The position numbers and the translations under genes were made by a program. A stretch of 7,273 bases of DNA from Streptomyces lilacinus (GTDB lineage: Bacteria > Actinomycetota > Actinomycetes > Streptomycetales > Streptomycetaceae). Below are positions 1 through 6,684 of the stretch, in pieces. Positions within the stretch are counted from its first letter, which is position 1. The number at the start of each line of letters is the position of its first letter. Location of the stretch: assembly GCA_000715685.1 (NCBI GenBank), contig KL569437.1:32739-40011 (forward strand), given 5' to 3'. The notes beneath the pieces are model-generated. The model had not been told where the DNA came from and did no database searches. It saw only the letters and a list, made by a program, of their open reading frames with translations.

Positions 1-718
<718 letters not shown>

Positions 719-763
719 CCGTATGAGAAAAGCCCCATGGGGACGTCCAGGGAGAAGCCGACG

Positions 764-1405
764 ATGCCGAAACAGGTGGATCACCGCGAACGCCGCGAGA
801 CGATCGCCCGAGCCCTCTGGCGAGTGGTGGCCCAGCGCGGCGTCGCGCATCTGACGCTGCGCGAGGTCGCCCAAGAGGCCGGCATCTCCCACGGGGCGCT
901 GCAGCACTACTTCGCCTCTCGAGAAGAGATGCTCTCCTTCGCCATGGATTTCGCGTCCGAGCAGACCTCACAGCGCGTCGGCCGCGGCCTCCACGAGCTC
1001 GGCGACCGACCGCACCCCCGCGACGTGCTCCGGCTGATGCTCACCGAGACTCTCCCTCTGCACGCCGACGCCCGCGCGACCAGCCGAATGAACGCCGCCT
1101 ACGTCCTGGAGGCGCTGCACGACGAGAACATCCACGCGCGAGCACGCGACGGGATGACCCAAGGACGCGCCCTCGTCGAGCAACTGATCCGCCAGGCCGT
1201 CGCCGACGGCCACATCCACCCCGACCACGACCCGGTCACCGAGACCGACCTGCTCCTCGCCCTCACCGGCTTCACCCCCCTCATCGAACTGGACGTGGTC
1301 AAGCCCCAAGAGGCACTCACCGCCATCGACCACTACCTCGACAGACTGTTCACCAAGAACGACCACGGCCCGAAACGAGCGCGCAAGTCTCCCGCTCGGC
1401 CCTGA
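764..1405 (+). CDS. TetR/AcrR-family transcriptional regulator
   Basis: A 213-residue cytoplasmic DNA-binding protein of typical TetR length. The N-terminal helix-turn-helix is at about residues 10-55, with the core LTLREVAQEAG then ISHGALQHYF (30-50), the usual TetR recognition helix ending in the YF pair. The remainder is all-helical and resembles the BetI-type C-terminal ligand-binding/dimerisation domain. The ATG at 764 is chosen because AGGGAG lies upstream at about 749-754 and because MPKxVDHxERR is the usual opening of this subgroup; an in-frame ATG at 737 would add nine residues. It is divergent from the carboxylesterase, so it probably represses that gene and itself in response to an unknown ligand. 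This ligand and target are inferred from layout only. Confidence 0.92.
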   Translation: MPKQVDHRERRETIARALWRVVAQRGVAHLTLREVAQEAGISHGALQHYFASREEMLSFAMDFASEQTSQRVGRGLHELGDRPHPRDVLRLMLTETLPLHADARATSRMNAAYVLEALHDENIHARARDGMTQGRALVEQLIRQAVADGHIHPDHDPVTETDLLLALTGFTPLIELDVVKPQEALTAIDHYLDRLFTKNDHGPKRARKSPARP

Positions 1406-1414
1406 ACAGGACAG

Positions 1415-1428
1415 GCGCCCGGAGGCGC
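1415..1428 (+). terminator. Weak hairpin after tetR gene
   Basis: GCGCC-CGGA-GGCGC forms a perfect 5-bp stem with a 4-base loop ten bases after the TetR stop codon. There is no T-tract, and such short GC stems are common by chance in this DNA. Confidence 0.25.
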
Positions 1429-1493
1429 TCAACGCCGCCACGGCCGGTTGTCCATTCGACTTTCGGCAGTACCGGCCGGGCCCTCGTCTCGCC

Positions 1494-1499
1494 TAGGGT
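1494..1499 (+). promoter_or_regulatory. Candidate -10 box for leaderless kinase mRNA
   Basis: TAGGGT fits the actinobacterial -10 pattern (TAgrrT). It ends six bases before the GTG at 1506, so transcription would begin at or beside the start codon, giving a leaderless message. No recognisable -35 lies 16-19 bases upstream. Confidence 0.35.
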
Positions 1500-1505
1500 G
1501 CGCCG

Positions 1506-2969
1506 GTGCACGAAGAACGACATGGAGAACGCGTGGCGCGGCGATCCGTCATCGACGGCCATCGACCGCTGCCGCCTCTGTTGCGGGACCCCGGGTCTCT
1601 CCTCGCTCCGGCCTCGGTCGTGACGACGGGGATGGGCGTGGAGAGTCTGTGGTGGGCGTTGCCCGCCCTCGTCCTCGGTTTTCTGGCCGGTCACCGTTCG
1701 CCGCGGACATGGCCGATGGCCGCCTCGGTGTGCCTGCTTCTGACAGCGGGGGCAGTGGCCATGATGGCCGTACCGGCGCTGTTCCCGCTGGGAACCCTGT
1801 TCGTGGCGCTGGTCGTGGGCGTGGGCCTGCTGCCCTGGTTCGGGGGCCGGCTGCTGCGCCAGTACCAGCAGCTGATTCGGGCCGGCTGGTCCCGGGCCCG
1901 GCAATTGGAGCGTGAGCAACAGCTGGTCGCCGAGCAGGCCCGGCTGCGCGAGCGGGCCCGTATCGCCCAGGACATGCACGACGCGCTCGGGCACGACCTC
2001 AGCCTGATCGCCTTGTCGGCGGGGGCGTTGAAGCTCGCGCCCGACCTGGCCGAGCAGCACCGGGTGGCCGCCGAGGGCGTTCGGGCCCGGGCGGCAGCGG
2101 CGGTCGATCGGCTGGGCGAGGTCATCGGCATCCTGCGGGACGACGCCGACGGCGCGCCCGAGGTCCCCGCGGACTTCGCCCTCGAGCCGTTGGTGGCCGG
2201 TGCCCGGGCGTCCGGGCTGGAGGTGTCGCTGAGCGTCGAGGGAGCGGATAGCCGCGACGTGCCGGGCACGGTGGAGCGGGCGGCCCACCGCGTCGTCCAG
2301 GAGGCGCTGACCAACGTCGCCAAGCATGCGCCCGGGGCCCGTGCGCGGGTCCGCGTGGTCCGTACGGCTGACGAAACCGAGGTCACCGTGGAGAACACGG
2401 CCTCGGGGGCGGCCGGCCTGCGCCCGACCGGCGGCGGCCGCGGGCTGATCGGCCTGGACGAGCGGGTCCGGCTGGCGGGCGGCGTCTTGACCCACGGACC
2501 GTACGCGGGCGGATTCCGCGTCACCGCCAGGCTGCCGCACGCCTCCGAACGGCCGCGGGCCCACCGCGCCCACTCCGACCCGGGTGCGCCGGGACGTGAG
2601 GTGTTGCCGCCGGAACACCGGTGGGCCCACCGCCGGGCCGGCCGTACGCTGTCTCTTATACACAGTATCGCGCTGATCACGCTGAGCGGCGCCCTGATGG
2701 TGTGGAGCTCGCTGACCGTCTCCGACGCGGTCCTCGACCCCGCCGCCTATGCCGGGTTGCACATCGGGCAGAATCGCTCGGAAGTACGAACCGTGCTGCC
2801 GGAGCGTCAGCTGCCCTACCGGCCGCGCGCGGCCGAACCCAAGGGACCGGGAGTGGAGTGCGAGTACTACGCGGTGACGGCCGACCGGTTCGTCGACGCT
2901 TCCGGCGACGCGTACCAGATCTGCTTCCGCGCCGGTCGTCTGGTCGGCTTCGCGGTGCTCGACGGATGA
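1506..2969 (+). CDS. NarL-type sensor histidine kinase with C-terminal membrane/outer domain (adapter inside)
   Basis: A 487-residue membrane kinase that would autophosphorylate on His and pass phosphate to the adjacent response regulator. Hydrophobic segments lie at about 45-62 and 69-112. A charged linker follows (116-150). The HisKA_3 box ARIAQDMHDALGHDL has the phospho-acceptor His158. The ATPase domain has an N-box VVQEALTNVAKHAPG (Asn270) and a G-box GGGRGLIGLDERV (309-321). Unusually, after the ATPase domain there is a basic stretch (371-380), another hydrophobic helix (about 388-405) and an 80-residue tail with Cys452 and Cys473. Residues 382-387 come from adapter sequence at 2649-2664, so the local protein sequence is wrong and the true length unknown. 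The frame stays open across it, and the tail reads as one membrane protein, so I infer the two halves belong together. The start is either leaderless GTG 1506 or GTG 1533, which has GGAG five bases upstream. The signal is unknown. Confidence 0.85.
   Translation: MHEERHGERVARRSVIDGHRPLPPLLRDPGSLLAPASVVTTGMGVESLWWALPALVLGFLAGHRSPRTWPMAASVCLLLTAGAVAMMAVPALFPLGTLFVALVVGVGLLPWFGGRLLRQYQQLIRAGWSRARQLEREQQLVAEQARLRERARIAQDMHDALGHDLSLIALSAGALKLAPDLAEQHRVAAEGVRARAAAAVDRLGEVIGILRDDADGAPEVPADFALEPLVAGARASGLEVSLSVEGADSRDVPGTVERAAHRVVQEALTNVAKHAPGARARVRVVRTADETEVTVENTASGAAGLRPTGGGRGLIGLDERVRLAGGVLTHGPYAGGFRVTARLPHASERPRAHRAHSDPGAPGREVLPPEHRWAHRRAGRTLSLIHSIALITLSGALMVWSSLTVSDAVLDPAAYAGLHIGQNRSEVRTVLPERQLPYRPRAAEPKGPGVECEYYAVTADRFVDASGDAYQICFRAGRLVGFAVLDG
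2649..2664. other. Internal Nextera mosaic-end sequence (assembly artefact)
   Basis: CTGTCTCTTATACACA is identical to the first 16 bases of the 19-base synthetic Tn5 mosaic end, in the opposite orientation to the copy at base 1. It carries T at position 4, unlike the natural IS50 outer end, and ATACAC at 10-15, unlike the natural inner end. This marks it as the engineered library sequence rather than a real transposon. It sits between kinase residues 381 and 388. True bases here are likely to be missing, replaced or separated. Confidence 0.93.
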
Positions 2970-2976
2970 GCCCGCG

Positions 2977-3660
2977 ATGACCCGGATCCTCATCGCCGAC
3001 GACGAGCCGATGATCCGGTACGGGGTGCGCGCCGTGCTGTCCACCGACCCGGAGACGGAGGTCGTCGCCGAGGCCGGCGACGGCCTCGAGGCGGTGGACC
3101 TTGTGCTGCGCCACCGCCCCGACGTGGCCGTGCTCGACATCCGCATGCCGCGCCTGAACGGCATCGACGCGCTGGCCCGCATCCGCGGACGCGCACCGGA
3201 CACCGGCGTCGTCATGCTGACGACCTTCGGCGAGGACGACTACATCCTGCAGGCCCTGGCCGGCGGCGCGGCCGGCTTCCTCATCAAGTCCGGACCGCCC
3301 GAGGAACTCGTCGCCGGTGTCCGGGCGGTGGCCCAGGGCGCCGCCTACCTGTCACCGAAAGTCGCCGCCCGGGTGGTCGCCCACCTCGCGGCCTCCGGCG
3401 CCGGGACCGAAGCCGGCCGACGCGCCGCCGCCCGGGAACGCGTGGCCTCGCTCACCGCCCGGGAACGCGACGTGCTCGCCCACCTCGGCGCCGGGCTGTC
3501 CAACGGTCAGATCGCGCGGCGGCTGCACGTGGTGGAAGGCACCGTGAAGGCTCACGTCAGCTCCATCCTGGCGCGCCTGGGAGTGGACAACCGGGCCGCG
3601 GCCGCGGTCGTGGCCCACGAGGCGGGCGTGACCGCCCCGCCCGGGCCGCACCCACCGTGA
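2977..3660 (+). CDS. NarL/FixJ-family response regulator
   Basis: A 227-residue cytoplasmic transcription factor, normal length for the family. The receiver domain (1-120) has the acidic pair Asp8/Asp9, phospho-acceptor Asp54 in VLDIRMP, Thr82/Thr83 and Lys104. The C-terminal LuxR-type helix-turn-helix (about 158-205) reads LTARERDVLAHLGAGLSNGQIA, with the recognition region VEGTVKAHVSSILARL. It begins seven bases after the kinase stop, with a weak GGATGAG ribosome site inside the kinase end, so the two are surely co-transcribed and form a cognate pair. Phosphorylation should drive dimerisation and DNA binding; no target is visible here. The neighbouring phosphatase gene is convergent and overlaps its last 309 bases antisense. 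Start choice is firm because the receiver begins at residue 3. Confidence 0.95.
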   Translation: MTRILIADDEPMIRYGVRAVLSTDPETEVVAEAGDGLEAVDLVLRHRPDVAVLDIRMPRLNGIDALARIRGRAPDTGVVMLTTFGEDDYILQALAGGAAGFLIKSGPPEELVAGVRAVAQGAAYLSPKVAARVVAHLAASGAGTEAGRRAAARERVASLTARERDVLAHLGAGLSNGQIARRLHVVEGTVKAHVSSILARLGVDNRAAAAVVAHEAGVTAPPGPHPP

Positions 3661-4308
3661 CACCACCCGCGCGGCGAACGGACGCAAGCCCAGCACTGCC
3701 GCGATCGCGACAGCGGCCCCCAGCACGGCCCCGGCCAGCACGTCGTGCGGATAGTGCGCGCCCACGCACACCCGCAGTACGGCGGCGAGCACGCCCAACG
3801 GCACCACCAGCACGGCCAGCCGCGGCCGTACGACCGCCAGCCCTGCCGCCAGGGCCGCGCCGAGCGTGGCGTGGTTGCTGGGGAACGACCAGTCGCCGGG
3901 GTCCGGGCACGGATCGACGGTCTCGACACCGCCCAGGGCCCGGCAGGGCCGCTCCTCGTCGATCCCCGACTTCAGCACCTCACTGATTACGTACGCCACC
4001 ACCATCGCCGCGCCGGTCAGCATCACCCCACCCAGCGCCCACGCGTCCTTCGCCCGCCAGGCACTCCACGCCGCCCACACCAGCAGCAGACCCAGCACCA
4101 CGAGGGTGCCCTCGGTGGCGAGTCCCAGCAGCGCACCGGCCCACCCGGGCGCGTCCGCCGCGCCACCGGCGACCGACCGGTACACCGAGGCCGTCACCCC
4201 TGCCTGCGGCCCACCACCGTCCGGCGCGGCCAGCGCCACCCCTGCGGCTCCGGCGACCAGTACACCCGCGGCGGCCCCGGGCCGCGCTTGTTGTTTCACA
4301 CGTTCCAT
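3352..4308 (-). CDS. PAP2-type phosphatase, integral membrane
   Basis: A 318-residue type-2 phosphatidic acid phosphatase/vanadium haloperoxidase-fold protein that likely removes phosphate from a lipid phosphate or pyrophosphate at the membrane. All three catalytic motifs are present. Motif 1 is K-x6-RP (Lys113, Arg120-Pro121). Motif 2 is PSNH (143-146, with Asn replacing the usual Gly). Motif 3 is R-x5-H-x3-D (Arg179, His185, Asp189), in RVCVGAHYPHD. Several hydrophobic helices surround them, beginning with a signal-like segment at about 12-30. The PAP2 fold ends at about residue 215. The last 100 or so residues, hydrophilic and rich in Gly, His and Arg, are antisense to the response regulator and look like chance read-through. 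The ATG at 4308 (MERVKQQ) is chosen over an upstream one at 4344 because a charged start followed by a hydrophobic stretch fits; its ribosome site (GGTGG) is weak. The substrate is unknown. Confidence 0.88.
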   Translation of the reverse strand: MERVKQQARPGAAAGVLVAGAAGVALAAPDGGGPQAGVTASVYRSVAGGAADAPGWAGALLGLATEGTLVVLGLLLVWAAWSAWRAKDAWALGGVMLTGAAMVVAYVISEVLKSGIDEERPCRALGGVETVDPCPDPGDWSFPSNHATLGAALAAGLAVVRPRLAVLVVPLGVLAAVLRVCVGAHYPHDVLAGAVLGAAVAIAAVLGLRPFAARVVSRWVRPGRGGHARLVGHDRGRGPVVHSQARQDGADVSLHGAFHHVQPPRDLTVGQPGAEVGEHVAFPGGERGHAFPGGGASAGFGPGAGGREVGDHPGGDFR

Positions 4309-4345
4309 GCCACCGCACGCTACGGACCCGCCCACCACCTCCACC

Positions 4346-4365
4346 CGACCCGAAGGGCAGGGTCG
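4346..4365 (-). terminator. Small hairpin between deformylase and phosphatase genes
   Basis: CGACCC and GGGTCG form a 6-bp stem with an 8-base loop, starting 24 bases after the deformylase stop on the minus strand and upstream of the PAP2 start. It could attenuate read-through within the 80-bp gap. There is no T-tract, so terminator activity is doubtful. Confidence 0.25.
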
Positions 4366-4388
4366 TACCCCTTACTTTCGTCAGGGGG

Positions 4389-5066
4389 TCAGGCGGGACG
4401 ACTCAGGCGGGCGGCTTTGATCTCGCGTTGTGCGAAGACATCGTCACGACGGTCTGCCATCTGCCGCAGCGCGTCCCTGCGGTCTCGCTTGGAGAGTCGG
4501 TCGAGATACGTGTGGCCGACGAGGTGGTCGGTCTCGTGCTGCAGACACCGCGCGAAGTATCCCGTCCCCTCGACGACGAGAGGGTCGCCGTCCTTGTCGA
4601 ATCCGCGAACGACGGCCCGATCGGTGCGGGGGACCGTCATGGTCGCGCCGGGTACGGACAGGCAGCCCTCGAATTCGTCGATGAGTCGGCGGCTGCCTGG
4701 ATCGGGCAGGTCCAGGACGGGGTTGACGATGTGGCCGACATGCCGGATCCCGTCGTCGTCCGGGCAGTCGTACACGAACAGCCGCAGGTCGACGCCTACT
4801 TGGTTGGCCGCCAGGCCGGCGCCGTCGGCCACGTGCATCGTCAGGAACATGTCGTCGATGAGCGCCGACAACTCGGGGGAGCCGAATTCGGTCACCTCCC
4901 GGCACGGACGGCTCAGGACCTCCTCACCCACCACCGTGACCCGGCGCACCGAACCCCGTGCCACCTCCGGTGGAAGGGCGGGATACGAGTCGACGGGTCG
5001 GCCTTGCACACGGACTCGCCGGTCCAGTCGGTCCACGGGACGGTACCGGTCGTGACGAACAGACAT
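4389..5066 (-). CDS. def: Peptide deformylase
   Basis: A 225-residue metalloenzyme that removes the formyl group from the initiator methionine of new proteins. All three signature motifs are present: GAGLAANQVG (82-91; family GxGLAAxQ), EGCLSVPG (133-140; metal ligand Cys135) and QHETDHLVG (176-184; ligands His177 and His181, catalytic Glu178). The usual enzyme is about 170-200 residues; here a basic N-terminal extension of about 40 residues precedes the fold. The ATG at 5066 is chosen because AAGGGGAG lies six bases upstream; the open frame runs on to 5852, but that part is antisense to a regulator. Actinobacteria often carry several deformylases, so this may be an accessory, regulated copy rather than the housekeeping one. 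It is divergent from a winged-helix regulator across a 66-bp gap with tandem palindromes, pointing to controlled expression. Activity looks intact; the paralogue role is inference. Confidence 0.95.
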   Translation of the reverse strand: MSVRHDRYRPVDRLDRRVRVQGRPVDSYPALPPEVARGSVRRVTVVGEEVLSRPCREVTEFGSPELSALIDDMFLTMHVADGAGLAANQVGVDLRLFVYDCPDDDGIRHVGHIVNPVLDLPDPGSRRLIDEFEGCLSVPGATMTVPRTDRAVVRGFDKDGDPLVVEGTGYFARCLQHETDHLVGHTYLDRLSKRDRRDALRQMADRRDDVFAQREIKAARLSRPA

Positions 5067-5072
5067 CGCTGA

Positions 5073-5080
5073 CTCCCCTT
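5073..5080 (-). promoter_or_regulatory. Strong ribosome site setting the deformylase start
   Basis: AAGGGGAG on the minus strand lies six bases before the ATG at 5066. It is close to the anti-16S complement and supports this start over the much longer upstream open frame. Confidence 0.75.
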
Positions 5081-5085
5081 CGGCG

Positions 5086-5101
5086 GGCAAGATCGCTTGC
5101 C
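5086..5101. repeat. Inverted repeat GGCAAG-ATCG-CTTGCC
   Basis: A perfect 6-bp inverted repeat with a 4-base spacer, centred about 18 bases from the nearest CTTTGCAAAG palindrome. It overlaps the -35 region of the regulator promoter and the deformylase leader. It might be a third, diverged binding site or a leader hairpin. The sequence differs from the other two sites. Confidence 0.35.
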
Positions 5102-5125
5102 AAGATCTTTGCAAAGTAGCAGACT
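5097..5125 (+). promoter_or_regulatory. Candidate promoter of winged-helix regulator
   Basis: TTGCCA (5097-5102, five of six to TTGACA), a 17-base spacer and CAGACT (5120-5125, near TAgrrT) make a well-spaced promoter. The -10 ends seven bases before the GTG at 5133, so the transcript would be leaderless, which agrees with the lack of a ribosome site. One palindrome lies in the spacer and the second over the -10/start. Confidence 0.5.
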
Positions 5126-5134
5126 TTGCAAAGT
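5107..5134. promoter_or_regulatory. Tandem palindromic operator, 2 x CTTTGCAAAGT
   Basis: The 11-mer CTTTGCAAAGT occurs exactly twice, at 5107-5117 and 5124-5134. Each contains the perfect 10-bp palindrome CTTTGCAAAG, and their centres are 17 bases apart, so they lie on roughly the same helix face. They are AT-rich against GC-rich flanks. The pair fills the regulator's promoter spacer and start site and lies upstream of the divergent deformylase. This is what an autoregulating dimeric winged-helix protein would be expected to bind. Confidence 0.75.
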
Positions 5135-5714
5135 GACTGAAGATGAGCTCAACTCCCAGCCCGACCAGGCAGGGGACACCGGCGGCGAACTGCGCGAGCA
5201 CGAGGTCCGTACGGCCCTGTTGGACCTGCTGGCCGAAGTCGGCACCGTCACGGCGACCGAGGCCGCCGCCCGACTGGGCTACAGCTCCGGGCTCTGCTCG
5301 TTTCACCTTCGGCAGCTCGCACGCCACGGACACATCGAGGAAGCCCCTCACCACGGGGGTCGCGCACGCCCCTGGCGCCTGAGGCAGCACAATCCCACCA
5401 CCACCGGTGCAGCCGCGGAGAAGGAGTTCGGCGACTTGGCCCGAGGGCTGGAGGACGAGAGCTGGCAGCGATGGCTCACCCGACGCGATCAAGCACCGAG
5501 CGAATGGCGCCATGACGAAGCCTTCAGCGCTGTCGCCTACCTGACGCCCGAAGAGATGCGCCGGGTCGCGGACGCCGTCCGCCGGGCGCTCGCCCCCTAC
5601 CAGGACCGGGAACAACGCCCCCTGGCCCGGCCCGACGGCGCCCGACCGGTGGCCCTCATCACCCGGATGTTCCCCTTGCTTCCCCACGCGACAGACGACG
5701 CGGACCAGACCTGA
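5133..5714 (+). CDS. ArsR-like winged-helix transcriptional regulator
   Basis: A 193-residue cytoplasmic DNA-binding protein. Residues about 21-82 form an ArsR/HTH_20-type winged helix: REHEVRTALLDLLAEVGTVT, then ATEAAARLGYSSGLCSFHLRQLARHGHIEEA, then a basic wing GGRARPWRL. The CSFHLRQLxxxGxIEEA pattern is typical of an actinobacterial ArsR-like group. No paired metal-binding Cys motif (CVC) is seen, so it is probably not a metal sensor. The C-terminal part contains YLTPEEMRRVADAVRRALAPYQDRE, a helical segment common in this group, of unknown ligand. The start GTG 5133 matches a leaderless promoter; TTG 5097 is an in-frame alternative but lies in the -35. It is divergent from the deformylase and overlaps one of two palindromic operators, so it likely represses itself and the deformylase. 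The downstream methyltransferase begins 124 bp later and may have its own promoter. Confidence 0.88.
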   Translation: MTEDELNSQPDQAGDTGGELREHEVRTALLDLLAEVGTVTATEAAARLGYSSGLCSFHLRQLARHGHIEEAPHHGGRARPWRLRQHNPTTTGAAAEKEFGDLARGLEDESWQRWLTRRDQAPSEWRHDEAFSAVAYLTPEEMRRVADAVRRALAPYQDREQRPLARPDGARPVALITRMFPLLPHATDDADQT

Positions 5715-5753
5715 GAAGTCGAGGACAGCGCGGGCCTGAAACGGACGGTCGGC

Positions 5754-5782
5754 TTGTTCGGGTCTGTGACAGGAGTTAGTGA
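5754..5782 (+). promoter_or_regulatory. Candidate methyltransferase promoter
   Basis: TTGTTC (5754-5759), a 17-base spacer and TAGTGA (5777-5782) lie in the 124-bp gap before the methyltransferase. The spacing is ideal but both boxes match only partly. The start of transcription would be near 5789, giving a leader of about 50 bases that includes AGGAGG at 5823-5828. Confidence 0.35.
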
Positions 5783-5838
5783 ATGAGGTGAGCTGATCCA
5801 CGAGCAGTACCGACGTGACCGTAGGAGGAGAGGGACCT

Positions 5839-6681
5839 ATGGCAGACGACACCGCATCGGCCTCCGAGGATGCGACCCGCAGCTATTACGACACCCATGA
5901 CGTCGACGCGTTCTACGACGCCGTCTGGGGCGGGGAGGACATTCACACCGGGATCTACACCGACGAACACGAGGACGTGGCGATCGCCTCCCGCCGCACC
6001 GTCGAGCGGGCGGCCGACACGGTGGCCGGCCTTCTCGGCAAGGAAAGCACGGTGCTGGACCTCGGCGCCGGTTACGGAGGACCCGCCCGCTACCTGGCCG
6101 AGCGCTTCGGCTGCCGCGTCGTCGCCCTCAACATCAGCGAGGCCCAGAACGAACGGCACCGCGCCACGAACGCCGAGCGGGGACTCGACGGCCTGATCGA
6201 GGTCGTCACCGGCTCCTTCCACGACATCCCGTTCTCGGACGGACAATTCGACGTCGTCTGGTCGCAAGAGGCGTTCTGCCACAGCAGCGACCGCGAGCGC
6301 CTGCTCGGCGAAGCCGTACGCGTGCTCGAGCCAGGGGGTGCCCTGGTCTTCACCGACCTGATGGCCGCCGAGGGCGCCTCCGTCGAAGCACTGCGCCCCG
6401 CCGTGTCGCGCCTGGGCGTGGACGCTCTGGCCACGGTCGACTTCTACCGCCGGACGCTCACCGGACTGGGACTGCGCCGCATCGACTTCGACGACCACAG
6501 TGGTCAATTGCTCCACCACTACGTGTGCGTCACCGAGGAGACCCGCCGCCACCGGCCGGAGCTGCGGAACACCATCAGCCCCGCCTACCTCGACAGCCTG
6601 CTCATCAATCTGCCCCTCTGGGTGGACGCGGCCCGCCGCGAGCAACTGCGCTGGGGAGTCTTCCACTGCCGACGCGCCTGA
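5839..6681 (+). CDS. SAM methyltransferase, sarcosine/dimethylglycine N-methyltransferase-like
   Basis: A 280-residue cytoplasmic class-I SAM-dependent methyltransferase. The SAM-binding motif I is VLDLGAGYGG (72-81), and the post-I acidic/Asn region is VVALNISEAQNERH (94-107). The motif FDVVWSQEAFCHSSD (137-151) precedes LEPGGALVFTDLM (163-175). The N-terminal signature YYDTHDVDAFYDAVWGGEDI (16-35) and HTGIY, the WSQxAFxHSxDR block and length all resemble sarcosine/dimethylglycine methyltransferases (EC 2.1.1.157), which make glycine betaine, an osmoprotectant, from sarcosine. No glycine/sarcosine methyltransferase partner is in the window, so the first step would have to be elsewhere, or the substrate is another amine. 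ATG 5839 has AGGAGG (5823-5828) and AGGGA upstream; an in-frame start at 5815 lacks a ribosome site. A terminator follows directly, so the unit ends here. The methyltransferase fold is certain; the substrate is inference from remembered family similarity. Confidence 0.9.
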   Translation: MADDTASASEDATRSYYDTHDVDAFYDAVWGGEDIHTGIYTDEHEDVAIASRRTVERAADTVAGLLGKESTVLDLGAGYGGPARYLAERFGCRVVALNISEAQNERHRATNAERGLDGLIEVVTGSFHDIPFSDGQFDVVWSQEAFCHSSDRERLLGEAVRVLEPGGALVFTDLMAAEGASVEALRPAVSRLGVDALATVDFYRRTLTGLGLRRIDFDDHSGQLLHHYVCVTEETRRHRPELRNTISPAYLDSLLINLPLWVDAARREQLRWGVFHCRRA

Positions 6682-6684
6682 GAG

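Noticed and set aside
2649..2664. A natural Tn5/IS50 insertion or transposon remnant
   Set aside because: The sequence matches the engineered mosaic end, a hybrid of the natural outer and inner ends, and there is no transposase, second end or target duplication.
1691..2680. 329-codon minus-strand open frame beginning near CIRDS
   Set aside because: Its N-terminus is a translation of the Nextera mosaic end and the rest is Arg/Ser/Ala-rich shadow of the kinase.
1350..3215. 621-codon open frame on the minus strand opposite the kinase and regulator
   Set aside because: It is antisense to two clearly recognisable genes, has low-complexity Arg/Pro/Gly/Gln composition with no domain, and contains VYKRQ, a translation of the adapter. 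Long antisense frames are expected from the strong GC third-position bias.
3745..5055. 436-codon plus-strand frame opposite the phosphatase and deformylase
   Set aside because: It spans two unrelated well-supported genes on the other strand, is Arg/Ser/Pro-rich and shows no recognisable domain.
5067..5852. N-terminal extension of the deformylase frame up to 5852
   Set aside because: The extra part is antisense to the winged-helix regulator and has no domain, while a strong ribosome site sits six bases before the ATG at 5066.
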